DNA of 64,000 nucleotides from Xanthomonas sacchari (GCF_040529065.1 NZ_CP132343.1:1488001-1552000); one strand, 5' to 3'. Shown: positions 9,056-16,837, counted from the stretch's first letter. Program-made: numbers and translations. Notes: a model not told the origin generated them from the sequence alone.

Positions 9056-10117
9056 TCAGTAGGAAATGGTCGCCGAGGTGGCGGTGGTATCCACCGCGTA
9101 ATCGCACTGCACGTCCAGGCCGGAACTGTCGTTGTAGGACACCCATGCCGGCGATGCCACCTGTTGCATGCGGTAGTCGTAGACGCCGATCGCCTCGAAG
9201 GTGATGCGGCGGTCGGGCGGATACTGGTCGCAACTGTCCACCGCATACACTTCCAGCGCACCGCCCACCACCAGGTGCGTCCGGGAATTGATGTCGTAGG
9301 TGGTGCTGAGCCGCACGCTCTGGCCGGTGGTGACGTTGCGCGTATCGACGTTCCAATTGGCGCAGGGGCTGCCGTTGTTGCAGGTGGCATAGGTGTCGCC
9401 GACGATCCGGTCGCCGGCCTTGGCCGGGATGAAATCGCTGTACCAGACCATGCCGTCCTGGCAGCAATTCCAACTGCTCAGATCCCAGGTATTGCTGTCG
9501 CCGCGGTAGCCCAGCACCGGTTGCAGGATGGTCGGATCGTCGCTCTGCATGCCGGGGAAGAAATACACCGTCTGCTGCGCCACGTTGGTCGGGTTCTGCG
9601 GCACCGTCCAGCTGGCCACGATGCGGCCCATCTTGTTGCCGGTCACGTCGATGGCCGACTGCACCCAGTCGTGGGTGATCGGCGGCGGCACCGCGCGGCG
9701 TGCGCTGGAGGCCGCCAGTGCGGCGTTGCCGCGGACTTGCTGGCCATCCACGCCGCGTCCGTCAGGTCGTACCCGGATGCCGCTGGGCGTGAAGTTGTCC
9801 TGGGTGCAGGCCTGCGCCTGTTCGCGCACACCGTTGGCGCGCTGCAGGCCGCCGTCGCCGAGGACGCGTTCGTTGCGATGCACCTGGCGCACGCAGGCCG
9901 GCGCGAAGTAGCCGTAGGGGGTCTGGATGTAGTCGTCGGGAACCTCGGCGGGTTTGTGTGCGGCGCGCAGGGCGCCGGCCCGGGCCAGGCGCGCATCGGG
10001 TGCGGCGGTCTGCGCCAGCGCGCTGGCGCTGAGGCCGAACAGCGCCAGCATCAGCAGCAATGCGGTGCAGGCACGGTGACGCGAGGTCCAGGAAGAAGTG
10101 CGGAAGTCGGAGTGCAT
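9056..10117 (-). CDS. Secreted protein of unknown family
   Basis: 353 residues with a clear signal peptide (basic start, hydrophobic ALLLMLALFGLSASALAQ, cleavage after about residue 36). Residues 37–140 look like a pro-region. The remaining part is rich in beta-type, aromatic and polar segments with many Cys, Trp and Asn residues (ITHDWVQSAIDVTG, TVYFFPGMQSDDPTILQPVLGY, WNCCQDGMVWYSDF), suggesting a secreted beta-sandwich domain stabilised by disulfides. I do not recognise a named family or a catalytic motif; a beta-sandwich hydrolase or glutamic-peptidase-like fold is one guess only. It stands alone, transcribed away from the RNA methyltransferase gene. Upstream sequence to about 10500 carries no other gene. 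Confidence 0.75.
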   Translation of the reverse strand: MHSDFRTSSWTSRHRACTALLLMLALFGLSASALAQTAAPDARLARAGALRAAHKPAEVPDDYIQTPYGYFAPACVRQVHRNERVLGDGGLQRANGVREQAQACTQDNFTPSGIRVRPDGRGVDGQQVRGNAALAASSARRAVPPPITHDWVQSAIDVTGNKMGRIVASWTVPQNPTNVAQQTVYFFPGMQSDDPTILQPVLGYRGDSNTWDLSSWNCCQDGMVWYSDFIPAKAGDRIVGDTYATCNNGSPCANWNVDTRNVTTGQSVRLSTTYDINSRTHLVVGGALEVYAVDSCDQYPPDRRITFEAIGVYDYRMQQVASPAWVSYNDSSGLDVQCDYAVDTTATSATISY

Positions 10118-10539
10118 GGGAGTTCGCCTTGTCGTGAGAATGCGGAATGCGTTCTCGGGAGGCCATGCGGCGGCGCGGCGCGTTGCGGCGCCCTACGGTC
10201 GCGGCGTGCCTCCCGTCTGCGAAGCGAGTGGGATGGGACGTGGCTGTGCTCGATAGAGGCCTGCGTGGTCGCTGAGGAAGCGGCGACGATGGACCCAACA
10301 CGCAGCGCGCGCTTGTCGGATTTCCGCATGCCTCCCCGCGAATCCCGCATGGTGTGGGCGAGGGTGAACTGCTTCTCGGTCGCCGCCGCGATCTGGTTTG
10401 CGCTTCGTGTCCCGCGATGTAGACAAGTGCCGGCGCCGCGCTGGACCACGCCGGGGCAGCCGGCGGCGCGCGGATGAGCGAAAATGCCCGCAGCCCGCCG
10501 TTCCCGACGAGCGGCCCGCGCTTTTTTCAGGAGATTGCC
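10118..10539. other. Divergent intergenic region without a supported gene
   Basis: This 420-base stretch separates the divergent secreted-protein and methyltransferase genes. Frames cross it on both strands but none has a credible start, ribosome site or recognisable protein. It must hold both promoters; I could not place them confidently. Confidence 0.6.
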
Positions 10540-10587
10540 ATGCGTCATGCCCTTCGTTCCCGCTGCGCCACGGGCGTGCGCCGATGA
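10540..10587 (+). CDS. Short upstream ORF overlapping the rRNA/tRNA methyltransferase start
   Basis: A 15-codon frame (MRHALRSRCATGVRR) has a good ribosome site, CAGGAG, 6 bases before its ATG. Its TGA overlaps the ATG of the methyltransferase gene as ATGA. The downstream start has no ribosome site of its own, so translation could be coupled through this leader. The leader start is nearly identical to the start of the DUF4142 gene at 53441 (22 of 24 bases from the ribosome site through codon 5), so it could instead be a leftover gene fragment. No function is implied by the peptide itself. Confidence 0.4.
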   Translation: MRHALRSRCATGVRR

Positions 10588-11426
10588 CCTCGCCCTGGGG
10601 CAACCGCCCGCGCGGTGGAAATCCCCCCTCTCCCCCCGCGAGAGGGGCCGGGGGTGAGGGTCCGGCGGCCGCCACACCCCGCAACGAGCTGCGCCTCTAC
10701 GGCCTCAACGCAGTGCGCGCGGTGTACGCGCGGCGGCCGGAGGCGATCCGCAAGCTGTACCTGAGCGAGGCGCGGATCCCGGCGCTGCAGCCGCTGCTGA
10801 AGTGGTGCGTGGCCAATCGGGTCGGCTACCGCGTGGTGGACGAGGCCGACCTGCACAAGCTCGCCGCCAGCAGCCACCACGAGGGTGTGGTCGCCGACGT
10901 GCTGCGCGTCGCGCCGCTGGGCTTGGCCGACTGGCTGCAGACGCTGGCGCCGGGACCGGCAGTGGCGCTGTGGCTGGACGGCGTCGGCAATCCGCACAAC
11001 TTCGGCGCGATTTTGCGCTCGGCGGCGCATTTCGGCGTGGGCGCGATCCTGTTGCCGGAGCAGGCCGCACTGGCGCTGTCCGGTGCCGCCGCGCGCGTGG
11101 CCGAGGGCGGCGCCGAGGCGGTGCCGCTGGTGCGGCTGCCGCCGTCGGCGCAGGCAGTGGCGCAGGTGCGGGGCGCGGGCTTCGCCCTGGCGGCGACGCT
11201 GGTGGCCGGCGGCGACGATCTGTTCGCCGGCGCCTTGCCGCAACGCCTGGTCTACGTCATGGGCGCCGAGAGCGACGGCATGGATCGCGACTTCGCGCAG
11301 GCCTGCGACCTGCGCCTGTCGATCCCGGGCAGCGGCGCGGTGGAAAGCCTCAATGTCGCCGCCGCCACCGCGGTGTTGCTGGGCACCTGGCGCAGCCGGC
11401 ATCCACACCAACACGCTACGCGCTGA
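10584..11426 (+). CDS. TrmH/SpoU-family RNA 2'-O-methyltransferase
   Basis: 280 residues. After a low-complexity N-terminus, the substrate-binding domain begins at about residue 35 (LRLYGLNAVRAVYARRPEAIRKLYLSE). The SPOUT catalytic domain carries the three knot motifs: LDGVGNPHNFGAILRSAAHFGVGAIL, VYVMGAESDGMDRDF and LRLSIPGSGAVESLNVAAATAVLLGTW. It methylates a ribose in rRNA or tRNA using S-adenosylmethionine; RlmB-type 23S rRNA modification is the nearest idea. Residues 13–27 are encoded by a copy of the dispersed 'cccctctccc…gagagggg' repeat. No other in-frame ATG or GTG lies between the repeat and the conserved domain except within the domain itself, so the repeat appears to be translated. 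Confidence 0.9.
   Translation: MTSPWGNRPRGGNPPSPPARGAGGEGPAAATPRNELRLYGLNAVRAVYARRPEAIRKLYLSEARIPALQPLLKWCVANRVGYRVVDEADLHKLAASSHHEGVVADVLRVAPLGLADWLQTLAPGPAVALWLDGVGNPHNFGAILRSAAHFGVGAILLPEQAALALSGAAARVAEGGAEAVPLVRLPPSAQAVAQVRGAGFALAATLVAGGDDLFAGALPQRLVYVMGAESDGMDRDFAQACDLRLSIPGSGAVESLNVAAATAVLLGTWRSRHPHQHATR
10623..10664. repeat. Dispersed palindromic repeat inside a gene start
   Basis: The segment contains a 'cccctctcccc' arm, a 'gagaggggc' arm and the trailing 'gggtgagggtccg', the same pattern as the ends of the units in the array at 38745–39352, here in partial form. It lies inside the beginning of the methyltransferase reading frame and contributes a Pro/Gly/Ala-rich segment. Confidence 0.75.
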
Positions 11427-11620
11427 ACACCGCGGCCGGCTGCATTTGGCTACGAAATAGTGTGCGCGTCTGCCGGTTTCGGGTTTGCGGGGCGCGTGTC
11501 GGCGGCGTAGCGTGCAGGCGCGCCTCGTCGATGCGATCGCGCGCCGCGCGATGCGTGCCAGCGAGACCGCGCAGTTCCCCCTCCCGAAAGGGCCATCGTC
11601 ACTCCTGCGGAGATGTCGCT

Positions 11621-11701
11621 ATGAAGCTGCTGTTCTCCATCAAGCACCTGCTGTCGTCGAAGAAGCCGCTGAAGTCCTACGCCTGGTACATCTGGTACTG
11701 A
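11621..11701 (+). CDS. Putative RiPP precursor peptide (26 aa, aromatic C-terminal core)
   Basis: A 26-codon gene with a good ribosome site (GGAG at 11609–11612, 8 bases before ATG). Residues 1–18 form a basic, amphipathic leader with Lys at 2, 8, 14, 15 and 18 and Pro at 16. The last eight residues are SYAWYIWY, with five aromatics and no trailing sequence. The next gene, 91 bases downstream on the same strand, is a cytochrome P450. In cittilin and biarylitide systems a very short precursor with a C-terminal aromatic core sits directly before a P450 that joins the aromatic side chains; the cittilin core is YIYY, and this peptide ends YIWY. From this I infer a cross-linked Tyr/Trp peptide. 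Leader cleavage, ring topology and activity are unknown, and chance cannot be fully excluded without homologues. Confidence 0.8.
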   Translation: MKLLFSIKHLLSSKKPLKSYAWYIWY

Positions 11702-11738
11702 GCGCCCCGTGCGTTGCCGCGCGCTGTCGCGTGCGGCC

Positions 11739-11772
11739 GGTGCCCGGCGGCGACGACGCTGCGCCGGGCGCC
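11739..11772 (+). promoter_or_regulatory. Hairpin between precursor and P450 genes (possible attenuator)
   Basis: A 10-bp stem with one G·T pair (11739–11748 with 11763–11772) and a 14-base loop lies in the 91-base gap, just before the P450 ribosome site. A weak, T-containing tail (gttccttc) follows. Such a structure could lower downstream transcription or protect the short upstream message, giving more peptide than enzyme. Confidence 0.45.
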
Positions 11773-11792
11773 GTTCCTTCAGGAGACTCGCG

Positions 11793-12842
11793 ATGTCCAC
11801 CACCCTGGCCGATCGCCACGCGCGCGCCACGGTCTTCGCGCCGCGTCTGCAGGACTTGTTGCGCACGCATGTGGGGCAGGAGGCGTTCCGCCTGGATGCC
11901 GACACGGTCGGCGTTGCCGGGCCGACGTTGACCGACCGCCTGCTCGCGGCCCGGCCCGCGACCGAACACGAACGCCCGACCTTCAAACCGCTGCACGGCC
12001 GCTCGATCGCGCGCAGCGAAGCGGCCAAGCTGATGCAGGCGATCGGCCGCGACGTGCGCGAGGCGCTGAAGCGCCCGGTCCCCGCGACGCTCGACCTGTC
12101 CGGCCCCTGGCCGCATGTCGGCCATGTCTATCTGCGCGACCTGCTGCTCGGCGGCGATCCCTGGCGGCTGCGCCTGCTGATGGACCGCACCCTGGAACTG
12201 ACGCCGCGCCTGACCTGGGCGGTGATCGCCGCCGGTGCGCTCGCACCGCTGGCGCCGCGCGCGGACGCCTCGGCACTGGCCACGTTGCTGTCCGCGGCCG
12301 ACGGCTACCGCGAACGCCGCGACGCCATGGGGCTGTACCGGCGCACCGCCGCGCCGGTGTGCTTCACCATTTCCACCCTGGTCGCCAACGCGCTGTGGCT
12401 GGGCTCGCCGTTCGACCCGGATGTCTCCAACCGCAACATCCTCTACGAAACCCTGCGCCTGCTGCCGCCGTCCTGGAACATCCTGCGCAACGCCTCGCCC
12501 GAGTACGGCGCGCTGGATCCGCGCATCGGCGCCGGCGACGACGTGCTGGTACTGCCCTTGCTCAGCCATCGCGATCCGGCGCTGTGGGAGGAACCGGACG
12601 CGTTCCGGCCCGAGCGCTGGGACGGCCTGGACCCGGATGCGTTGCCCGGCTACCTGCCGTTCGGCCATGCCTCCGAGCGCTGCTGGGGCCGGCACATGGT
12701 GATGCCGCTGGCGGAACGGTTGCTGGACCTGCTGCGCAACCAGGGGTTGGTCGCCGACCCGCGGCAACGCCGCGCCGAGGTGCCGTTGACCGGCCTGCTG
12801 GGCGTCGCCCAGGTCGACGTGGTCCGGCACACGCGCGCCTGA
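11793..12842 (+). CDS. Cytochrome P450, putative peptide aromatic cross-linking enzyme
   Basis: 349 residues, shorter than the usual 390–410 of bacterial P450s. The K-helix motif E219-T-L-R222, the PERW-type region (FRPERWDGLDP, 271–281) and the heme-binding loop F290-GHASER-C297-WG are all present, with Cys297 as the heme thiolate ligand. The canonical second Gly of FGxG is Ala293. The expected I-helix acid/Thr oxygen-activation motif is not obvious around residues 188–203 (PVCFTISTLVANALWL), which is unusual and fits P450s that couple phenols rather than hydroxylate. The ribosome site is AGGAG at 11781–11785. It follows the 26-codon aromatic peptide gene, so I infer that it ties the peptide's Tyr/Trp side chains together. 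No ferredoxin or reductase is adjacent. A stand-alone P450 acting on a small molecule is the alternative. Confidence 0.88.
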   Translation: MSTTLADRHARATVFAPRLQDLLRTHVGQEAFRLDADTVGVAGPTLTDRLLAARPATEHERPTFKPLHGRSIARSEAAKLMQAIGRDVREALKRPVPATLDLSGPWPHVGHVYLRDLLLGGDPWRLRLLMDRTLELTPRLTWAVIAAGALAPLAPRADASALATLLSAADGYRERRDAMGLYRRTAAPVCFTISTLVANALWLGSPFDPDVSNRNILYETLRLLPPSWNILRNASPEYGALDPRIGAGDDVLVLPLLSHRDPALWEEPDAFRPERWDGLDPDALPGYLPFGHASERCWGRHMVMPLAERLLDLLRNQGLVADPRQRRAEVPLTGLLGVAQVDVVRHTRA

Positions 12843-12876
12843 GCGGCAGCGCACGCCGCACGCGACGCCGTAGCGA

Positions 12877-13926
12877 TCAGCTCGCTGCAGGCGGCGCGGT
12901 GGAGGCGCGGGTGACCAGGGTGTAGTCCAGCACCTGATGGATGCCGCGGCTGGGCAGGCCGTCGCGGCGCTGGCGGATCTCGCCGAGCAGCAGCGTCACC
13001 GCCGCCCCGCCCATCGCCGTGACCGGCTGGTGGATGGTGGTCAGCTCCGGCCAGATCGTCGTTGCCACCGGGGTGTCGTCGAAGCCGGCGATCGACAGAT
13101 CCTCGGGCACGCGCAGGCGCAGGCCGTGGGCGATCGCCAGCGCCGCCGCGGCCATGTCGTCGTTGCTGCACAGGATCGCGCTGGGGCGCGGCGCGGCCTG
13201 CAGCAGCGCGGTGGCCGCGAGCAGGCCGGAGCGGTAGGTGAACAGGCCTTCGGCCACGCGCTCCGGCGCCACCGTCAGCCCGGCCCGCGCCATGGTGTCG
13301 AAGAAGCCGCGGCTGCGCAGCGCGCTGGGCGTGTGGCCGGGATCGCCGCTGACGAAGCCGATGTCGCGGTGGCCCAGATCGAGCAGGTGCTGGGTGAGCG
13401 CGCATGCGGCCGCGTAGTCGTCGATGCGCACCGAACTGACCCCGGGCAGCGGCGCGCCGGTGGCCACCGCCACCAGCGGGATGCCGCGCGCCTCCAGTTC
13501 GGCGATGGTCTGCCGCGCATCGCACAGCGGCGGCGGCAGGATCAGGCCATCGGCGCCGGCATCGAGCAGGCGCTCGGTGGCGGCGCGCTGGCTGTCGCTG
13601 TCCTCGCTCTTCTCCACCAGCACCTGGCAGCCTTCCAGGCTACTGCGTTCGAGCACGCCGAGCATGAACTGGTTGAGGTAGGCCGCGCTGGGGTTGCTGT
13701 ACAGCACGCCGATGCGGGCCAGTCCTGCAGTGCGCAGCGAGCGGCCGGCGAGGTTGGGGCGGTAGCCGAGCGCCTGGATCGACGCCTCGACGCGCTCGCG
13801 CATGGTCGCGCTCACGCGCGGGTGGCGGTTGATCACGCGCGAAGCAGTCATCGGCGACACGCCCGCATGGCGGGCCACATCCAGCAACGTCACCGCTGAG
13901 CCCGCGCGACGTTGCCGTATGCCCAT
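12877..13926 (-). CDS. LacI-family transcriptional regulator
   Basis: 349 residues. An N-terminal helix-turn-helix and hinge are seen in VTLLDVARHAGVSPMTASRVINRHPRVSATMRERVEASIQALGYRPNLAGRSLRT. A periplasmic-binding-protein-like sensor domain follows (RIGVLYSNPSAAYLNQFMLGVLE … LCSNDDMAAAALAIAHGLRLRVPEDLSIAGFDDTP). It should bind a small ligand, usually a sugar, and control nearby transcription. It converges with the P450 gene and has the same direction as the M28 peptidase upstream. Neither neighbour is sugar-related, so its target is unclear; it could be remote, or it could control the peptide operon. The start gives the complete HTH. Confidence 0.94.
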   Translation of the reverse strand: MGIRQRRAGSAVTLLDVARHAGVSPMTASRVINRHPRVSATMRERVEASIQALGYRPNLAGRSLRTAGLARIGVLYSNPSAAYLNQFMLGVLERSSLEGCQVLVEKSEDSDSQRAATERLLDAGADGLILPPPLCDARQTIAELEARGIPLVAVATGAPLPGVSSVRIDDYAAACALTQHLLDLGHRDIGFVSGDPGHTPSALRSRGFFDTMARAGLTVAPERVAEGLFTYRSGLLAATALLQAAPRPSAILCSNDDMAAAALAIAHGLRLRVPEDLSIAGFDDTPVATTIWPELTTIHQPVTAMGGAAVTLLLGEIRQRRDGLPSRGIHQVLDYTLVTRASTAPPAAS

Positions 13927-13991
13927 CAAAGGTCCTGGCGCAGCTGCGGAAGGGAAGCCCCTGCGCGCGTCCTGCGCAGGTCCGGTGCACT

Positions 13992-15407
13992 TTACTCCCT
14001 GGGCGGTTCCACTGTCTTGGCCTGGCTGCCGAACCCGCCGTCGGCCTGCGCCGCCAGATACGCGAACACCGCATACGCGGCCACGTTCTGCGCCAGCGCC
14101 TTCGGGTCGATCTTGTCCAGGGTGTCGTCGGCGGTGTGATGCAGATCGAAGTAATCGCTGCCGTCCTGCGCCAGCCAGGCCCAGGCGCCGCCCTTGGCGG
14201 CGAGCGGGCCGACATCCGGGCCGGGGCCGCCGGCGTCCGGCGCGTAGGCGATGCCGAGCGGCGCCAGCGCCTCGGCGATCTGCCGAGTTGCTTCGCGCGA
14301 GCCGGCGGCGTCGCCGGAGCCGGTGTTGAAGGCGTAGATGCGGCCGGCGCCGAAATCGCTCTCGGCGGCGATCTGGTGCCGCGCCACGTCCTTGGCATGC
14401 GCCTGCGCGTACGCCTTGCCGCCGTACAGCCCCTGCTCCTCGTTGGCGAAGGCGATCACGCGGATGCTGCGCTTGGGCGCTTGCTTGAGCTGGCCGATCA
14501 GATGCCCGGCGGCCATGCTGATCGCCACGCCGGCGCCGTCGTCGATCGCGCCGGTGCCCAGATCCCACGAATCCAGGTGCCCGCCGATCAGCACGACTTC
14601 GTTCGGCAACGTGCGCCCGGTGATCTGCCCTATCACGTTGTAGGAGGTGGCGGTGCCGTCCCAGCCGCAGTCCAGCGCCAGGCGCAGGCGCACCGGGCCG
14701 CGCGCGAGCAGGCGCGCCAGCTGGTTGGCATCGGGCACCGACAGCGCCGCCGACGGCACCGGGGTCAGACCATCATCGAAGCGGGTGATGCCGGTATGCG
14801 GCACGCGGTGCGAATCGGTGCCGGCCGAGCGCATCACGAAACCGATCGCGCCCTTGCGGATCGCTTCGGACGGCCCCTTGCTGCGCACTGCGCCGCCATT
14901 GCCGTAGTCCTTGCCGTCGCGGGTGCGCAGCATCTGGTAGTCGACGAAGGCGATCTTGCCGCGTAGCGCATCGGCCGGCGCCGCCTGCAACGCGGCCAGG
15001 TCGGCGAAGCGCACCACCTCGGCCTCGACCGTGCCGCCGGGGCTGCCGCCCAGCGCGGTGACGGTCAGCGGTTGCGCATGCGCGCCGAGCACCTGCGCAT
15101 GTTCGCTGCGCCGCTCCCACTTCGGGAACGTCACCGGCTCGGTCCACACCTTGTCGAAGCCCAGCGCCTTGAATTTCGCCGTGGCCCAGGCCACCGCGCG
15201 TGCATCGGCCTCGCTGCCGGCCATGCGCGGGCCAATCTCGGTGGTCAGCGATTCGACCACCTTCCAGCCGGTGTCGTCGGCCAGCGCGCGTTCGCGCAGG
15301 GTCGCTGCATCGCGCAGCGCCGCCTCTGGAATGCGCGTGGCCTCGGCCGCGTCGGCGGTGGAGGACAGGCTCAGGACGGCAGCGATGAGGACAGCGAGAC
15401 GGCGCAT
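13992..15407 (-). CDS. Secreted M28-family metallopeptidase with PA domain
   Basis: 471 residues. A signal peptide (MRRLAVLIAAVLSLSSTADAAEA) points to export. The start is chosen because GGAG lies 6 bases before this ATG; an in-frame GTG six codons upstream lacks a site. A protease-associated domain occupies the middle. The zinc residues of the M28 fold follow in order: GGHLDSWDLG (His, then the Asp that supports catalysis), AIDDGAGVA (bridging Asp), ANEEQGLYGG (catalytic and ligand Glu), SDFGAG (Asp) and DLHHTADDTLD (His). The family removes N-terminal residues or acts as a carboxypeptidase on peptides outside the cytoplasm. It lies about 1.1 kb from the P450 cassette; a role in trimming that peptide is possible but unsupported. 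Confidence 0.93.
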   Translation of the reverse strand: MRRLAVLIAAVLSLSSTADAAEATRIPEAALRDAATLRERALADDTGWKVVESLTTEIGPRMAGSEADARAVAWATAKFKALGFDKVWTEPVTFPKWERRSEHAQVLGAHAQPLTVTALGGSPGGTVEAEVVRFADLAALQAAPADALRGKIAFVDYQMLRTRDGKDYGNGGAVRSKGPSEAIRKGAIGFVMRSAGTDSHRVPHTGITRFDDGLTPVPSAALSVPDANQLARLLARGPVRLRLALDCGWDGTATSYNVIGQITGRTLPNEVVLIGGHLDSWDLGTGAIDDGAGVAISMAAGHLIGQLKQAPKRSIRVIAFANEEQGLYGGKAYAQAHAKDVARHQIAAESDFGAGRIYAFNTGSGDAAGSREATRQIAEALAPLGIAYAPDAGGPGPDVGPLAAKGGAWAWLAQDGSDYFDLHHTADDTLDKIDPKALAQNVAAYAVFAYLAAQADGGFGSQAKTVEPPRE

Positions 15408-15464
15408 GGAGAACTCCGCGAACACAGGAACGAGGAGCTTAACAGTGCCTTGCCGCCGTGCACG

Positions 15465-15491
15465 GCGCGGCCTCCATGGAAGAGGCCGCGC
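15465..15491 (-). terminator. Hairpin downstream of mscL
   Basis: A perfect 10-bp stem (15465–15474 with 15482–15491) and 7-base loop lie just after the mscL stop codon on the minus strand. No run of T follows, so its role as an intrinsic terminator is only probable. Confidence 0.5.
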
Positions 15492-15503
15492 GCACCGTCG
15501 CGC

Positions 15504-15923
15504 TTACTCCGCGCGCGGCTCGTGCTTGAGCGAATCGCGGATCTCGCGCAGCAGCAGCACTTCCTCGGTCGGGGACTTCGGCGCCGGCGGTTCCTTGCGT
15601 GCGATGCGGTTGATCGCCTTGACCAGCATGAAGATGGCGAAGGCCACGATCACGAACTGGATGATGGTGTTGAGGAAATCGCCGATGCCGATCACCACGG
15701 CCGGCACCGGCTTGCCCGCCGCGTCCACCGTGGCCGCCTTCAGCGTCCACGCCCAGCGCGAGAAGTCCACGCCGCCGACGAGCAACCCGATCGGCGGCAT
15801 GATGATCTTCTCCACCAGCGCGGTGACGATCTTGCCGAACGCGGCACCGAGCACCACGCCGACCGCCAGGTCCAGCACGTTGCCGCGCATGGCGAATTCC
15901 TTGAATTCGCGGATCATGCTCAT
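15504..15923 (-). CDS. mscL: Large-conductance mechanosensitive channel MscL
   Basis: 139 residues, the usual family length. It starts [48 protein letters not shown], the highly conserved N-terminal amphipathic helix and first pore-lining transmembrane helix. A periplasmic loop ([27 protein letters not shown]) follows, then the second helix ([25 protein letters not shown]) and the C-terminal cytoplasmic helix with the LLREIRDSL bundle motif. As a homopentamer in the inner membrane it opens under tension to release solutes after osmotic downshock. AGGAGT precedes the start. It appears to be a single-gene unit with a hairpin behind it. Confidence 0.97.
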   Translation of the reverse strand: MSMIREFKEFAMRGNVLDLAVGVVLGAAFGKIVTALVEKIIMPPIGLLVGGVDFSRWAWTLKAATVDAAGKPVPAVVIGIGDFLNTIIQFVIVAFAIFMLVKAINRIARKEPPAPKSPTEEVLLLREIRDSLKHEPRAE

Positions 15924-16047
15924 CGGAACTCCTCTCTTGTCAGTGCGGGCCTGTCGCCGCGGCGCTAGCCTAGCGCAGCGATTGTGGTCGTCGGGTCACA
16001 GGCCTGCGTCCGCCGCGCGACCGCGCGGGTGTCCTCGGCCGACCAAC

Positions 16048-16755
16048 TCAGCCGACGATGCGTCCATGCCGTTCGGCCACGTTCTCCAGGCGCGCGCTGA
16101 AGCGGTCGCCCGGACGCAGCGCGGCCACGCCGGCCGGCGTGCCCATGAACACCAGGTCGCCGGCGCGCAGCGCGAACAGCTTGGACAGCTCGTGCAGGAT
16201 CTCCGGCACGTTCCAGATCATCTGCTCCAGCAGCGACTGCTGACGGACTTCGCCGTTGACCTCCAGCGACAGGTTCAGCGCTTCCAGCGCACCGACCTCG
16301 CCGGCCGGGATCAGCTCGCTGATCGGCGCGGACGCGTCGAAGCCCTTGGCGATGTCCCACGGCAGGCCCTTGGCCTTGGCCGCGGCCTGCAGGTCGCGAC
16401 GGGTCAGGTCCAGGCCCACGCCGTAGGCCAGGATCAGCGACTCGGCGGCGTCCACCGGCAGCACGCCGGCCGGCGCGTCCTGGCCCAGCGCCACCACCAG
16501 TTCCACCTCGTGGTGCAGGTCCTGGGTCGCGGACGGGTAGGGGATGGCCTCCTCGCCGATCACCAGCGCATCGGCCGGTTTCATGAAGAAGGTCGGCTGG
16601 CCGCGCTCGGCCTTCGACGCCGGCGCACTGGCGCCCATCTCCCGCGCATGGTCGGCGAAGTTGCGGCCCACGCAATAGATGCGATGCACCGGAAACAGGC
16701 CCTGCCCACGCACGGGAACGCGCGGAGCCTCGGCAGCAGCGAACAGGTCTTTCAT
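16048..16755 (-). CDS. Fumarylacetoacetate hydrolase (FAH) family protein
   Basis: 235 residues. IYCVGRNFADHAREMG, PTFFMKPADALV, DLHHEVELVVALG (metal-binding Glu residues), YGVGLDLTRRDLQ and VFMGTPAGVAALRPGD are the family motifs in order, corresponding to the YcgM/FAHD1-type shorter form. Members hydrolyse or decarboxylate acylpyruvates and related 2-oxo acids with Mg or Mn; oxaloacetate decarboxylase or acylpyruvase activity is likely. It has no signal peptide and appears cytoplasmic. It sits between mscL and a small membrane protein, all on the minus strand, without a clear pathway link. Substrate cannot be decided here. Confidence 0.92.
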   Translation of the reverse strand: MKDLFAAAEAPRVPVRGQGLFPVHRIYCVGRNFADHAREMGASAPASKAERGQPTFFMKPADALVIGEEAIPYPSATQDLHHEVELVVALGQDAPAGVLPVDAAESLILAYGVGLDLTRRDLQAAAKAKGLPWDIAKGFDASAPISELIPAGEVGALEALNLSLEVNGEVRQQSLLEQMIWNVPEILHELSKLFALRAGDLVFMGTPAGVAALRPGDRFSARLENVAERHGRIVG

Positions 16756-16837
16756 GAGCGTGCATCCAACGAACGGGGGATGCAGCAGTTTAGCGCGTCG
16801 GGTTCAACCCGATTCCAACAGGGAAGCGGATGTCGCT

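Noticed and set aside
10584-11426. RNA methyltransferase as the tailoring methylase of the peptide cluster
   Set aside because: It carries clear SPOUT RNA-methyltransferase knot motifs, unlike the small-molecule O-methyltransferase of cittilin clusters.
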